Source: Candidatus Alcium sp. F082 (lineage in GTDB: Bacteria > Bacteroidota > Bacteroidia > Bacteroidales > F082). Taken from it: a stretch of DNA of 64,000 nucleotides. This document shows, piece after piece, positions 43,728-52,018 of this stretch. The DNA lies in assembly GCA_001543395.1 (NCBI GenBank), contig LPNG01000008.1, positions 21,681-85,680 on the forward strand, read 5' to 3'. Each line of letters begins with the position of its first letter. Positions within the stretch are counted from its first letter, which is position 1. The notes beneath the pieces are model-generated. The model made no database searches. It was not told the origin of the DNA and saw only the letters and a program-made list of their open reading frames with translations. The position numbers and the translations under genes were made by a program.

Positions 43728-44645
43728 ATGATTAACAGCCTGAAAATCGGGAACTTGACCTGGCGTCATCTCAACAACCCAACGGAAGAAGACTTTGAAT
43801 TCCTGAAAGACCGATTTCATTTCCACCCTTTGGACATCGAAGACTGCAAATCCGTTAACCAACGCCCTAAAATCGATATTTACGACGATTACTATTTCCT
43901 TATCCTGCATTTCCCCAACTTCGACCGTCAGAACAAGTTTGTGAAAATCAAGGAGGTGAAGATCTTCTGGGGCAAGGACTACATCATCTCTATCGAGAAA
44001 AACCCCTGGGGCGTGTCGCAGCTCTTCAACGAATACGAAGAACGCATCCAAAACGAGGAGGAGATGAACATCCGCAACTCCGACATCCTGCTCTATCGAA
44101 TCCTCGAAAAGCTGATGACGGAATCGGTGTATTTGCTGCGCAAAATCGGGTTAGATGTCGAGTTGATCAATCGTGAGCTGCTGCAGGAGAAACAGGTGAA
44201 GATCATCGAGCGCATCAGCGTGACACGCAAAAACCTCATCCTCATCAACACCATCTTCAAACCTCAGTTGAGGCTCTTCCATCTCTTCGAGACAGGTAAG
44301 GTGACTGGCTTCACCGATGATGTCGAGTTCATGGAAGACTACTGGGGCAACATCCTTGACTACCTGCAAAAGGTATGGGATATGACCGAGGACTACGAAG
44401 AGTTGATTGAAGGCCTGTCGATGACCTTCGACTCGATGCAGACCAACAAGACCAACGAGACGATGAAAATCCTGACGCTGGTGTCGACCATCATCCTGCC
44501 TTTGACCTTCATCACAGGTCTTTACGGCATGAACGTAGGACTGCCTTTCCAAGACAAGGCATGGGCTTTCTGGGGCATCATGGGATTTATGGCGGTGGTA
44601 GCCACAGCATTCTATATCTATTTCAGGCACAAGAAAATGATGTGA
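43728..44645 (+). CDS. corA: CorA-family magnesium/divalent cation channel
   Basis: The product has 305 residues. A cytosolic alpha/beta N-terminal domain and long stalk helix lead to two C-terminal membrane helices. The pore signature YGMNV (GMN) follows the first helix. It forms a pentameric Mg2+ (or Co2+/Ni2+) uptake channel. The start has an unusually strong purine ribosome-binding site (AAAGGGGGAAGG, about six bases before the ATG), rare in this phylum. Confidence 0.92.
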   Translation: MINSLKIGNLTWRHLNNPTEEDFEFLKDRFHFHPLDIEDCKSVNQRPKIDIYDDYYFLILHFPNFDRQNKFVKIKEVKIFWGKDYIISIEKNPWGVSQLFNEYEERIQNEEEMNIRNSDILLYRILEKLMTESVYLLRKIGLDVELINRELLQEKQVKIIERISVTRKNLILINTIFKPQLRLFHLFETGKVTGFTDDVEFMEDYWGNILDYLQKVWDMTEDYEELIEGLSMTFDSMQTNKTNETMKILTLVSTIILPLTFITGLYGMNVGLPFQDKAWAFWGIMGFMAVVATAFYIYFRHKKMM

Positions 44646-44650
44646 TCACA

Positions 44651-45715
44651 TCATTTCACCAATAGCTTCTCGTATCTCACCACATTGCCATTGCACATTA
44701 GTTTGACAATGTAGCATCCCCTATTGAAATTCTGGGGCAGGTTCACGGCGAAGTCGCCGACAGCCTTGCCGCTGGCCTTCAGCACCGTGTGGCCACAAAG
44801 ATCACAAACCGTAACGGCATCAAAACGATTGACATTGCCACTCACATGAAGCGTCTGTCCGCGTTCAATCGGGTTGGGGAAAAGAAACACCGACGATTGC
44901 ATCTCCTCGATGGCATTCCACGTGGGGTCCCAAATCATGCGAGCATATTCAGGATGGTCCACAAAGGGGTTACGGTTATGCTGATAGTCGTTATAAATAG
45001 CATTGTTTCGGTCAATTTCCTTCTGACTCACAGGGTCTTGCTCGTTCCATCGAAGCAATAGTTGAATAGCCCAGGGCTTGATTTCCGACTTGGTAGTCAT
45101 GTCGCTGGAACCCCAACTGCCATCTTCGGTGTAATAACGCACGCTCATATACATTAGGGCGCGGGCCAGATCGCCTTTATACTCATCGATGGGCTCAAAT
45201 GCCGTTCCCGAGAAGCCGGGGGTCTTGCAAGTGCCGAGTTTTGAACCGTTACGCGACGTCCAAGAAGCCGATCCCACCTCACCGTAAGCGTAGTTATTAC
45301 GACGGCCATTCACATAGCCATCAGTAGGGAAAATGTGGTGTAAGTCTGTGCGAGCCGTGCCGTCATTGTTAAACCAGCTCTGCGGCCACGAATGCTCGCG
45401 GTTGTAGCAGTCGCCTTCTCCGCTATAGTTGCCACACTGATCCTGACCTAAATAATAGGTATAAGGAGGGGTGCCACCAGGGCGGTCGGAATACATATCC
45501 CACACCACACCGTTGCCTTTGTTGTCGGTGCTCCAGAAAGCATTCCACAACTGGGCATACGATACGGTAGTGTGACCTTTGATGATGTTGTGTAAGGCCG
45601 ACTTCAGCTGATTACCCGTCAAGCCATTGGCTGAGTTATAATAGCTAGAAGGTGCCTGTGCCGAAACAAACAGCGCAAAGGACAATCCGACAAGGAGGAA
45701 GAAGGACTTTTTCAT
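44651..45715 (-). CDS. Secreted endonuclease I with T9SS sorting domain
   Basis: The product has 354 residues from the ATG before KKSFFLLVGL; an upstream in-frame ATG lies at 45727. After the signal peptide comes the Endonuclease_I (EndA-type, beta-beta-alpha metal) domain: NREHSWPQSWF with the catalytic His, TDLHHIFPTDGYVNGRRNNY and FEPIDEYKGDLARALMYM. A T9SS C-terminal domain closes it (FPNPIERGQTLHVSG to YEKLLVK). It should degrade extracellular DNA for nucleotide or phosphate supply. It could pair functionally with uridine phosphorylase for salvage. Confidence 0.9.
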   Translation of the reverse strand: MKKSFFLLVGLSFALFVSAQAPSSYYNSANGLTGNQLKSALHNIIKGHTTVSYAQLWNAFWSTDNKGNGVVWDMYSDRPGGTPPYTYYLGQDQCGNYSGEGDCYNREHSWPQSWFNNDGTARTDLHHIFPTDGYVNGRRNNYAYGEVGSASWTSRNGSKLGTCKTPGFSGTAFEPIDEYKGDLARALMYMSVRYYTEDGSWGSSDMTTKSEIKPWAIQLLLRWNEQDPVSQKEIDRNNAIYNDYQHNRNPFVDHPEYARMIWDPTWNAIEEMQSSVFLFPNPIERGQTLHVSGNVNRFDAVTVCDLCGHTVLKASGKAVGDFAVNLPQNFNRGCYIVKLMCNGNVVRYEKLLVK

Positions 45716-45723
45716 TATTGCTC

Positions 45724-46290
45724 TCATTCAAACACGTTGGTAAACAAATACAGTATCGCAATGACGAGCATAAACACCGAGGCAGAGAACTCCACAAAGC
45801 TCACCTTCTTGAGCATGCCTGGCGTAAACTCTATGCGAACCGTTAGGAACGACCACAAAAAGCCTGCCAAAGTGACGGCAACGAAAAACCATATCCCAAA
45901 AGGAGCAAAAAACACACTCACCAAAGCATAGAGGAAAGTGTTGAAAGCAGCCAAGACAGACAACAGAATGATATCGCTCTCTTTGTTTACCGTATACATC
46001 ATCTTGCCTCTCAGCACACGCATAGAGTCCACAAACAATTTTATGGCCACCACGAGCATCATGGCAAAGACCATATACTCAGCAAGGTTGATATAAAGAT
46101 GTGACATCAGACGTCCCAATCCACAACCACACAAGGCCATCACACCTTGACTTATACCAAAAATGGCTGGGATCCAGATTTTTTGGGCTGGTTTATCGTC
46201 GGCTCTCACCAGTCCCACCGAGCGCGGCACCACACTCGACGTCAGGCAGAGAACGAAAAGAATACTGAGAACAATTGCTGTTGCGGTCAT
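45724..46290 (-). CDS. MntP-like integral membrane protein
   Basis: The product has 188 residues with six predicted membrane helices. The pattern FGISQGVMALCGCGLGRLM followed by EYMVFAMMLVVAIKLFVDSMR, then a second half beginning DIILLSVLAAFNTFLYA, resembles MntP-type manganese exporters (LysE fold, two related halves). The conserved acidic metal ligands of MntP are not all obvious, so the substrate is uncertain. The ATG at 46290 is preferred; a longer frame begins at 46341 inside the tnaA terminator hairpin. Confidence 0.6.
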   Translation of the reverse strand: MTATAIVLSILFVLCLTSSVVPRSVGLVRADDKPAQKIWIPAIFGISQGVMALCGCGLGRLMSHLYINLAEYMVFAMMLVVAIKLFVDSMRVLRGKMMYTVNKESDIILLSVLAAFNTFLYALVSVFFAPFGIWFFVAVTLAGFLWSFLTVRIEFTPGMLKKVSFVEFSASVFMLVIAILYLFTNVFE

Positions 46291-46312
46291 AATTGTTGCT
46301 TTGAAAAACAGT

Positions 46313-46341
46313 TTGGGATTGGCCTTTGAGGCCAATCCCAA
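46313..46341 (-). terminator. Terminator hairpin of tnaA
   Basis: TTGGGATTGGCC at 46313-46324 pairs perfectly with 46330-46341. On the minus strand it is followed by ACTGTTTTTC. Confidence 0.8.
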
Positions 46342-46352
46342 GCATTAATTGA

Positions 46353-47729
46353 TTAACCCAATCTCTTGAACTGGCAGGTGAAGTGACGCATCAGTTCAGC
46401 CTCCCAAGTGATCTCAAGACCACGCTTGATTTCGTTGCGGCGGTCGTAAACGTTCTTCAAGGCTGCTGCAATCACGTCCATGTGGTTGTTGGTGTACACA
46501 CGGCGCGGGATGCAGAGACGCACGAAGTCGTTGCCACCGAAGCGGTTCTGACGCGTGACCGGGTCGCGGTCGGCAAGCACATAACCGATTTCGCAGGCAC
46601 GTATGCCAGCTTCGAGATAGAGCTCGCAAGTCAAGGTCTGGGCAGGGAACTCTTCCTTAGGAATCTGAGTCAACACCTTGTCGGCATCGACGAAGATGGC
46701 ATGGCCACCGGCAGGACGCTGGTAAGGAATGCCGTACTCATCCAACTTGGCGGCGAGGTAATGCACTTGCTTAATGCGGGTTTCCACCATCTCAAATTCG
46801 ATGTTTTCCTTCAGACCGACAGCCAGAGCGTCCATATCACGGCCGTTCATACCACCATAGGTCAGGAAGCCTTCGAAGGGGATGCAGAACAACTTGGCAC
46901 CGTCGTACCAGTCTTTCTTGTTGGTAGCGATGAAACCGCCCATATTGACCAGACCATCCTTCTTGGCCGACATCGTCATCGAGTCAGCGTAGCTGAACAT
47001 CTCAAGGGCGATTTCCTTCAAGGTCTTGTTCTCGTAACCCTTTTCGCGGGTCTTGATGAAGTAGGCGTTCTCGATGAAACGAGCGCTGTCGATATTGACC
47101 GGCACACCGTATTTGTGGCAGAGTTCGCAAGTTTCGCGGATGTTCTGCATGCTAACGGGCTGACCGCCGACGGTGTTGTTCGTCACGGTAAGGACCATGA
47201 ACGGCACATTGCCTTGATTCTCTTTCAGCACCTTCTCGAGCTTCTCGAGGCTGACATTGCCCTTGAAGGGGACTTCGAGTTGCGTGTCGTAAGCCTCGGG
47301 CACGGTGACGTCGATAGCGAAGGCCTTACGGCTCTCGATATGACCTTTGGTGGTGTCGAAGTGTGCATTGCCCGGGATGACCTGACCAGGCTTTACGAGA
47401 TAGGAGAACAGCACGTTCTCGGCAGCGCGGCCTTGGTGGGTGGGGATGACGTACTCGAAACCGGTGAGTTCGGTGATGGTGTCTTTCATATGATAGAATG
47501 AACGGGCGCCGCCGTAGCTCTCGTCGCCCTGCATCATGGCAGCCCATTGACGGTCGCTCATGGCGCCAGTGCCCGAGTCGGTCAGCAGGTCGATATAGAC
47601 GTAGTCGCTCTTCAGCATGAAGACATTCTGGTGGGCTTCGTTGAGCCACTTTTCGCGTTGTTCGCGGGTGGATTTCTTAATGGGTTCAACCATCTTGATT
47701 TTCCAAGCTTCTGCAAATGGTAATTCCAT
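46353..47729 (-). CDS. tnaA: Tryptophanase
   Basis: The product has 458 residues. It is a PLP enzyme splitting L-tryptophan into indole, pyruvate and ammonia. Family signature YIDLLTDSGTGAMSDRQW and PLP-lysine site SAKKDG (Lys257). The residues that separate tryptophanase from tyrosine phenol-lyase favour tryptophanase: RHFT near the C-terminus with His449 (tyrosine phenol-lyase has Phe), and GIRACEIG without the lyase-specific Arg. It starts after a leader of about 180 bases that holds a 19-codon ORF and a hairpin, suggesting attenuation control. No tryptophan permease gene adjoins. Confidence 0.93.
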   Translation of the reverse strand: MELPFAEAWKIKMVEPIKKSTREQREKWLNEAHQNVFMLKSDYVYIDLLTDSGTGAMSDRQWAAMMQGDESYGGARSFYHMKDTITELTGFEYVIPTHQGRAAENVLFSYLVKPGQVIPGNAHFDTTKGHIESRKAFAIDVTVPEAYDTQLEVPFKGNVSLEKLEKVLKENQGNVPFMVLTVTNNTVGGQPVSMQNIRETCELCHKYGVPVNIDSARFIENAYFIKTREKGYENKTLKEIALEMFSYADSMTMSAKKDGLVNMGGFIATNKKDWYDGAKLFCIPFEGFLTYGGMNGRDMDALAVGLKENIEFEMVETRIKQVHYLAAKLDEYGIPYQRPAGGHAIFVDADKVLTQIPKEEFPAQTLTCELYLEAGIRACEIGYVLADRDPVTRQNRFGGNDFVRLCIPRRVYTNNHMDVIAAALKNVYDRRNEIKRGLEITWEAELMRHFTCQFKRLG

Positions 47730-47787
47730 AATTGTAATGTTTTAATGTATTATTAATGAATGTATTAATTGTTTTTCAAAAGAAGAC

Positions 47788-47804
47788 AGGGCATTAAAGG
47801 CCCT
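47788..47804 (-). promoter_or_regulatory. Hairpin in the tnaA leader
   Basis: AGGGC at 47788-47792 pairs with GCCCT at 47800-47804. On the minus strand it is followed by the T-rich GTCTTCTTTTG, so it could be a weak terminator between the leader ORF and tnaA. Confidence 0.45.
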
Positions 47805-47821
47805 ATATTTCTAACATAAAG

Positions 47822-47881
47822 TCAGAAACGGTCACGTTCCTTGACGTTCAAATAAACCATATTACCAAAGATGTGGGGCAT
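47822..47881 (-). CDS. Candidate leader peptide of tnaA (19 residues)
   Basis: The tnaA leader transcript contains ATG-to-TGA MPHIFGNMVYLNVKERDRF. It starts about 26 bases after the predicted transcription start and ends 92 bases before the tnaA ATG, ahead of a hairpin. It contains no Trp codon, unlike E. coli tnaC. Whether it is translated or regulatory is inference from position only. Confidence 0.4.
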   Translation of the reverse strand: MPHIFGNMVYLNVKERDRF

Positions 47882-47911
47882 ATCAATAATAAGGCGCTTT
47901 TAAAAAACGCT

Positions 47912-47919
47912 CAAAGATA
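47912..47919 (-). promoter_or_regulatory. -7 element of the tnaA promoter
   Basis: TATCTTTG on the minus strand. The only good -7 match upstream of tnaA; it predicts a leader of about 180 bases. Confidence 0.65.
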
Positions 47920-47962
47920 GGGATTTTTTTGGAATTATAAATGATATGGACAGGATTTTTCA

Positions 47963-47970
47963 TACTTTTG
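47963..47970 (+). promoter_or_regulatory. -7 element for the T9SS protein gene at 47981
   Basis: TACTTTTG, 10 bases before the ATG at 47981, so the leader is very short. It is divergent from the tnaA promoter. Confidence 0.65.
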
Positions 47971-47980
47971 CTCCAAAATT

Positions 47981-49084
47981 ATGCGTATGAAGAATCTGCT
48001 CCTTACTCTAACCCTGGCTCTGATCACAAGCTTCACTTTCGCTGACAGCATTCTGCTTGAAGGCTTCGAATACGCCAACCACGACCTTGAAAAGCCCATA
48101 GGCTGGACCTGCGACGACGACTCATGGCTTTGCGGCTATCTCGAGAAAGACCATAACCGAATGCCTCATACGGGCAACTGGTATGCCTTCTCCAACACCG
48201 AGGATTCATGGATGTATATGCCGCTATACCTGATTCCCAGCATTAATTATCGCTTTACGTGCTGGGCCATCTCTGACGGCGACTTCCAGCTGGAGTTTTG
48301 GGCAGGCAAGGAACCTCAGCCCGACCAAATGCACACCCTGCTCCTTTCCGAGACTGTTGGGGACGGAGCCTACCAAAAAATCTCTTCCTACGTCGAAGAC
48401 ATCCCTGAAGATTGCGAATATATTGCCATCCATGCGATTGCGGGTCAAGGCTCCACCCATCTCACCATCGACGATATTGAGTTCGACATGGTGCTGCAAT
48501 ACGACTTTGAAGCCGAGCCCATCACGGGCGACACCGCCATGTATCCAGGCTCGCAGGCCATTTTCCACTTCCAAGTTCACAATACAGGATACGATCCGCT
48601 TGACATCACAGCACACCCCTCCACCGAATATTTCACCAACTTCAGCTGCTATGTGAATGGCGTCAATGGCATGACCTTCCCCCTTCAGCCCGATGAGACC
48701 GTTGAAGCGACCATGTATGCCACTTTAAAGCCAGAGGTAGAACCTGGGTCGGTGACGTGGTTAGATGTCATGATGACCATCCCATGTGGCTGCAACACGG
48801 CCATGGTCACCTTCTGGGTGACGCCGCTCGACATAACGCAAGTAGCGGAAAGCCTTCAAGACATCAGCATCTTCCCAAATCCCGCCTCTGACTTTGTGAC
48901 CATTGAGGCGGAAGGTCTTCAGTCTGTTTTGTTGACCGACATGAACGGGAAAGCCCTCAGCAGCCATGCTGCCAAGGGCAATTCCATTCGTATTGATGTC
49001 AGTGGCTTAAAAGCCGGTGTTTATCTCATCGCCGTCAAGACGCGCTCCACTTCTTCCTTCGTGAAGTCAATCTTGAAGATGTGA
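47981..49084 (+). CDS. Choice-of-anchor/cleaved-adhesin-like T9SS protein
   Basis: The product has 367 residues (an ATG two codons downstream is equally possible). A signal peptide precedes a beta-sandwich domain at about 20-165 (LLEGFEYANHDLEKPIGWTC, GNWYAFSNTEDSWMYMPLY, LTIDDIEFDMV) of the cleaved-adhesin/choice-of-anchor J type. A second beta-rich region and the T9SS sorting domain follow (FPNPASDFVTIEAEGLQS to FVKSILKM). Probable surface adhesin or carbohydrate binder. Its last 64 bases overlap the end of the convergent cysteate synthase gene. Confidence 0.8.
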   Translation: MRMKNLLLTLTLALITSFTFADSILLEGFEYANHDLEKPIGWTCDDDSWLCGYLEKDHNRMPHTGNWYAFSNTEDSWMYMPLYLIPSINYRFTCWAISDGDFQLEFWAGKEPQPDQMHTLLLSETVGDGAYQKISSYVEDIPEDCEYIAIHAIAGQGSTHLTIDDIEFDMVLQYDFEAEPITGDTAMYPGSQAIFHFQVHNTGYDPLDITAHPSTEYFTNFSCYVNGVNGMTFPLQPDETVEATMYATLKPEVEPGSVTWLDVMMTIPCGCNTAMVTFWVTPLDITQVAESLQDISIFPNPASDFVTIEAEGLQSVLLTDMNGKALSSHAAKGNSIRIDVSGLKAGVYLIAVKTRSTSSFVKSILKM

Positions 49085-50325
49085 TTGGGCTTCAGGTAAT
49101 ACATTTCATGGTTGGCTTGGAAACGCTTCTCGCCGCCTCCAGTGATATTAAGCATCACCACATCATCAGCTTTCACCACTTCTTTTTCAATAGCTTGCTG
49201 CAATGAGGCTGTAGCAACGGCTGCCGCATGATAGATGTCGATGCCCTCGGTCTCTTCAAACAAGGCCTTTGCGGCATTTGCTTCGGTATTGCTCACGGCA
49301 AGAATGTCGCCATGGGTGTCCTTCAGCGCGTCAAACAACCCGCCAGCCAAGCCATAAGGCGGCTTACGGTTTGAAAGCACAGGCGCACAGATCTCGGCAG
49401 CGTCTTTTCGGGCCTGGTCGGCATCATAGGGCAGCAGTACCCTTGAATCGGCTCTCCATGCCTCATACATGGGCAGGAAGGGTTTGTTTTGCGACACCAT
49501 CAAACGGGCCTTATTCGTCCCAAAACGGCCATCTTCGACAAAACGCAAGTTGGCTTCCCAAGCGGCAATGGCGCCCGTGCCACTACCCACAGCCTGGAAA
49601 TAGAAATCAGGCGTACGGCCGATGAAGGTCGTGGCCGACATCATGGTAGTGCCCATACCATCGCGACGTGCGATGTTCTTGGCACCACCTTCGGCCAAGT
49701 AGCCATCCATCTCACAGACCACATTCGAGAGGTTGATGGCGTCGAAATAGTCGCTGCCCGACTCGGTAGTGATGAGCTTCACGCAGTCGTTGAGCGGCTT
49801 GTCGAACCACAAGGCGTTGATATTGTCTTGAGGCACACATAGCAGGAGCTTGATGCCGTTGTCGGAGCAGACCTTGGCAAAGGCTCGGGCGGTGTTTCCG
49901 GCCGAGGCCACCACCAGCACCTTATCCTTCAACTCCTCACCCAGGCGCGCGCAAACCGAGAAAGCCTCCATCTCCTTGAAGGAGCAGGTGGTCATACGGG
50001 CGTTGCGCTCGGGCCAATAACCGTTAAAGGTGATATACAAATTGCGCAATCCAAGACGATTTGCCAGCCCCTCACTCTTGTAGGTGACAGGCTCCGAGGG
50101 GTTAGCCAACATAGTTTTGATAGGCAGCCAATCGGCATAGCGATACAGGCCCCAGCATCTGCCCTCCTTGACTTGCAGTTGTTTCTTTTCATAGACGGGA
50201 CGCACCATGCTCGGCTTGTCGCACTGTTTATCATCCAATGTCCAGCCCTGGTCGTCGAAAACACGGCCAGTTGCGACGGTTTGAAGTTGGTATTTCGTAG
50301 GAGTAAAGATCATTTTGTCACTCAT
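49021..50325 (-). CDS. Cysteate synthase
   Basis: The product has 434 residues from MSDKMIF; a longer frame to 50499 is excluded by the promoter at 50343-50350. It is a PLP enzyme of the threonine-synthase fold, but the sequence follows the cysteate synthase characterised in Methanosarcina closely: PVTYKSEGLA, ITFNGYWPERNARM, CSFKEMEA (PLP-Lys117), ASAGNTARAFA, EGGAKNIARRDGMGT, YFQAVGSGTG and RFGTNKARL. That enzyme makes L-cysteate from O-phosphoserine and sulfite. In Bacteroidota cysteate feeds capnine-type sulfonolipids; this role here is inference. The gene is monocistronic. Confidence 0.85.
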   Translation of the reverse strand: MSDKMIFTPTKYQLQTVATGRVFDDQGWTLDDKQCDKPSMVRPVYEKKQLQVKEGRCWGLYRYADWLPIKTMLANPSEPVTYKSEGLANRLGLRNLYITFNGYWPERNARMTTCSFKEMEAFSVCARLGEELKDKVLVVASAGNTARAFAKVCSDNGIKLLLCVPQDNINALWFDKPLNDCVKLITTESGSDYFDAINLSNVVCEMDGYLAEGGAKNIARRDGMGTTMMSATTFIGRTPDFYFQAVGSGTGAIAAWEANLRFVEDGRFGTNKARLMVSQNKPFLPMYEAWRADSRVLLPYDADQARKDAAEICAPVLSNRKPPYGLAGGLFDALKDTHGDILAVSNTEANAAKALFEETEGIDIYHAAAVATASLQQAIEKEVVKADDVVMLNITGGGEKRFQANHEMYYLKPNHIFKIDFTKEEVERVLTAMR

Positions 50326-50342
50326 AGCGTTGAAATTTTCCG

Positions 50343-50350
50343 CAAAGATA
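50343..50350 (-). promoter_or_regulatory. -7 element of the cysteate synthase promoter
   Basis: TATCTTTG on the minus strand, 17 bases before the ATG at 50325. It decides the start. Confidence 0.7.
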
Positions 50351-50422
50351 CAAAAAGTAAGTATTTGTACTGTAAATATACATACTAAAAAATAACAACT
50401 CTTCGGCAGAAGCAGTGCGGAC

Positions 50423-50460
50423 AAAAAGAAAAAGGGTGGCAAGATGAATTGCCACCCTTT
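50423..50460 (-). terminator. Intrinsic terminator of the exb operon
   Basis: AAAGGGTGGCAA at 50431-50442 pairs perfectly with 50449-50460. T-rich tract follows on the minus strand. Confidence 0.85.
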
Positions 50461-50482
50461 GGGTTGTTCACTAAACCGGGGG

Positions 50483-50950
50483 TTAGTTTTCCAAGGCACT
50501 ACCTTTCAGTGTCGTGTAATTGATACGGAAGGCGCCCACCTTACGAAGTTCCTGCTTCACGTCGGTGACGATACCCATACGGGTATCCTTATGCACCTTC
50601 AGGGCCGTGGTCAGCAGGGGACGGTCGGCCTCGCTACGCGAGTCACGCTCTTTCTGGACCCAGTCGGCGATGTCGTTGACACGGGCGAAAGAATCGTCAA
50701 GTTGGATACGCGATTCGGTACCGAGTTTGGTATCACGCGGGGGGCCAATGTAGATGGAGCTCACCAAAGCCTTGTGCTCGAGCTTTTGAATCTCGGAAGC
50801 CTTAGGCATGGCGGTCTTCACCTTCAGTTCAACATCACGCATTGTGGTGGTGATCATGAAGAAGAATATCAACATGTAAACGATGTCGGGCAGTGAAGAG
50901 GTGCTCACTTGTGGCACTTCCTTTTTCCCTTCTTTTCTGAATTTACCCAT
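50483..50950 (-). CDS. exbD: ExbD/TolR-family biopolymer transport protein (second copy)
   Basis: The product has 155 residues. A short cytosolic basic N-terminus, one membrane helix (DIVYMLIFFFMITTTM, starting with the key Asp) and a periplasmic domain (LLTTALKVHKDTRMGIVTDVKQEL). It couples the proton channel ExbB to TonB. It lies 14 bases downstream of the first exbD. Confidence 0.88.
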   Translation of the reverse strand: MGKFRKEGKKEVPQVSTSSLPDIVYMLIFFFMITTTMRDVELKVKTAMPKASEIQKLEHKALVSSIYIGPPRDTKLGTESRIQLDDSFARVNDIADWVQKERDSRSEADRPLLTTALKVHKDTRMGIVTDVKQELRKVGAFRINYTTLKGSALEN

Positions 50951-50964
50951 ATCTCAATCCTCCT

Positions 50965-51534
50965 TTAGTTAGATTTGTATTCAACGGGCTCTGCCTCACT
51001 GACACGCACGGGCACAGCATCGTTGATAGCCTTGGTTTGATCTTCATTGAGTTGGTCGAGGTGCTTGTTGAATTTCTTCAGAGCAAGTTCTTCCTTCATT
51101 TCATTGAAGGCGCGTGCCAACTCATTCTGCACACTGATATACATAGCATACGAGGTACCGCGGTCGTTCTGCAGGGAGATAACGCCCTTCGACATGAGCA
51201 CATCGCCCACCAGGTCGAAGGTCTTGGTCTCCACTTCAGGAGCGGTCTCGTCGCCAGGACGCGGGGTCATGAAGTCTTTGGCGAGGTCCTTCAACATGGA
51301 GATGTCGGAGGGACGGCCATTGACCAGCAACCTGTCGCTCTTGTTTACCATTACATTCATCACATTTCTTTCCTTGACTTTGACATCCTCGTCATTTTGC
51401 TCGACAGGAGGAGGCAGACGACGGGTGATACCGTAGTCCACATCCATTGAGGTCGTCATCAGGAAGAAACACAACAGCAAGAATGCTATGTCAGCCTGCG
51501 AACTCGAATTGATTTCTGGAACTTTTCTTGCCAT
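50965..51534 (-). CDS. exbD: ExbD/TolR-family biopolymer transport protein (first copy)
   Basis: The product has 189 residues. A membrane helix DIAFLLLCFFLMTTSM near the N-terminus, with the essential Asp, is followed by a longer periplasmic domain with an extra insert rich in charged residues (PRPGDETAPEVETKT) and a C-terminal tail of about 45 residues not seen in the second copy. The two copies probably form a heteromeric unit with ExbB, as in other Bacteroidota operons. Confidence 0.88.
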   Translation of the reverse strand: MARKVPEINSSSQADIAFLLLCFFLMTTSMDVDYGITRRLPPPVEQNDEDVKVKERNVMNVMVNKSDRLLVNGRPSDISMLKDLAKDFMTPRPGDETAPEVETKTFDLVGDVLMSKGVISLQNDRGTSYAMYISVQNELARAFNEMKEELALKKFNKHLDQLNEDQTKAINDAVPVRVSEAEPVEYKSN

Positions 51535-51545
51535 GATGAATATTT

Positions 51546-52004
51546 TTACTTTTTAACTGCCTTGTAGATAACAGAGAACAAGATTGAAATGATAGCGACT
51601 GCAAGAGTAACATAGAAGAAGTTGAGGCCCATTTCGACCCAACCGTGCGTCTTGCCGGAATAGAGTTTTTCACCGGCCTGATAGGGGAGTTCAAAAGCGC
51701 CCCTTGACATAAGGAAAGCTACAACTGCAATAATAGCAAACGCAATGAGTGCAATCAGTAAGGTCTTGCCATTGACGCCCTTGATGACGGCAGTGAAGAC
51801 AACTGAAATCAAAGCGATGATAATGCCAAGTACAATCAAGATGTAGCCCCAATTCAGGAATAAGTCTGCACGAGGCGTGGGGTTACCAAGCTTGTATTCC
51901 GGCTTAATCGTACTCACAACGAGGTAGAATAAAACCGCAATGACAACAGTAACCGCTGCCAGGGCGAGAAATACCCATTTAGAAATATTAAGCTTACTAT
52001 TCAT
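51546..52004 (-). CDS. Four-helix membrane protein of the exb operon, unknown function
   Basis: The product has 152 residues with four predicted membrane helices (VFLALAAVTVVIAVLFYLVV, WGYILIVLGIIIALISVVF, LLIALIAFAIIAVVAFLM and FFYVTLAVAIISILFSVIY) and one loop of about 35 residues between the last two. I do not recognise a family. Its place between exbB and the two exbD genes, with 14- and 11-base gaps, suggests it is part of the energy-transducing complex or assists its assembly. Confidence 0.8.
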   Translation of the reverse strand: MNSKLNISKWVFLALAAVTVVIAVLFYLVVSTIKPEYKLGNPTPRADLFLNWGYILIVLGIIIALISVVFTAVIKGVNGKTLLIALIAFAIIAVVAFLMSRGAFELPYQAGEKLYSGKTHGWVEMGLNFFYVTLAVAIISILFSVIYKAVKK

Positions 52005-52018
52005 GATTGATACTTTTA

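Noticed and set aside
46383..47501. 372-codon open frame on the plus strand
   Set aside because: Antisense to tryptophanase, whose motifs are unmistakable. No independent coding evidence.
46353..47729. Tyrosine phenol-lyase instead of tryptophanase
   Set aside because: Overall similarity is mixed, but His449 in RHFT and GIRACEIG (no Arg) match the tryptophanase specificity residues.
49021..50325. Threonine synthase
   Set aside because: The fold is shared, but the blocks around the PLP lysine and GYWPER, together with EGGAKNIARRDGMGT, follow cysteate synthase. The N-terminal half does not look like ThrC.
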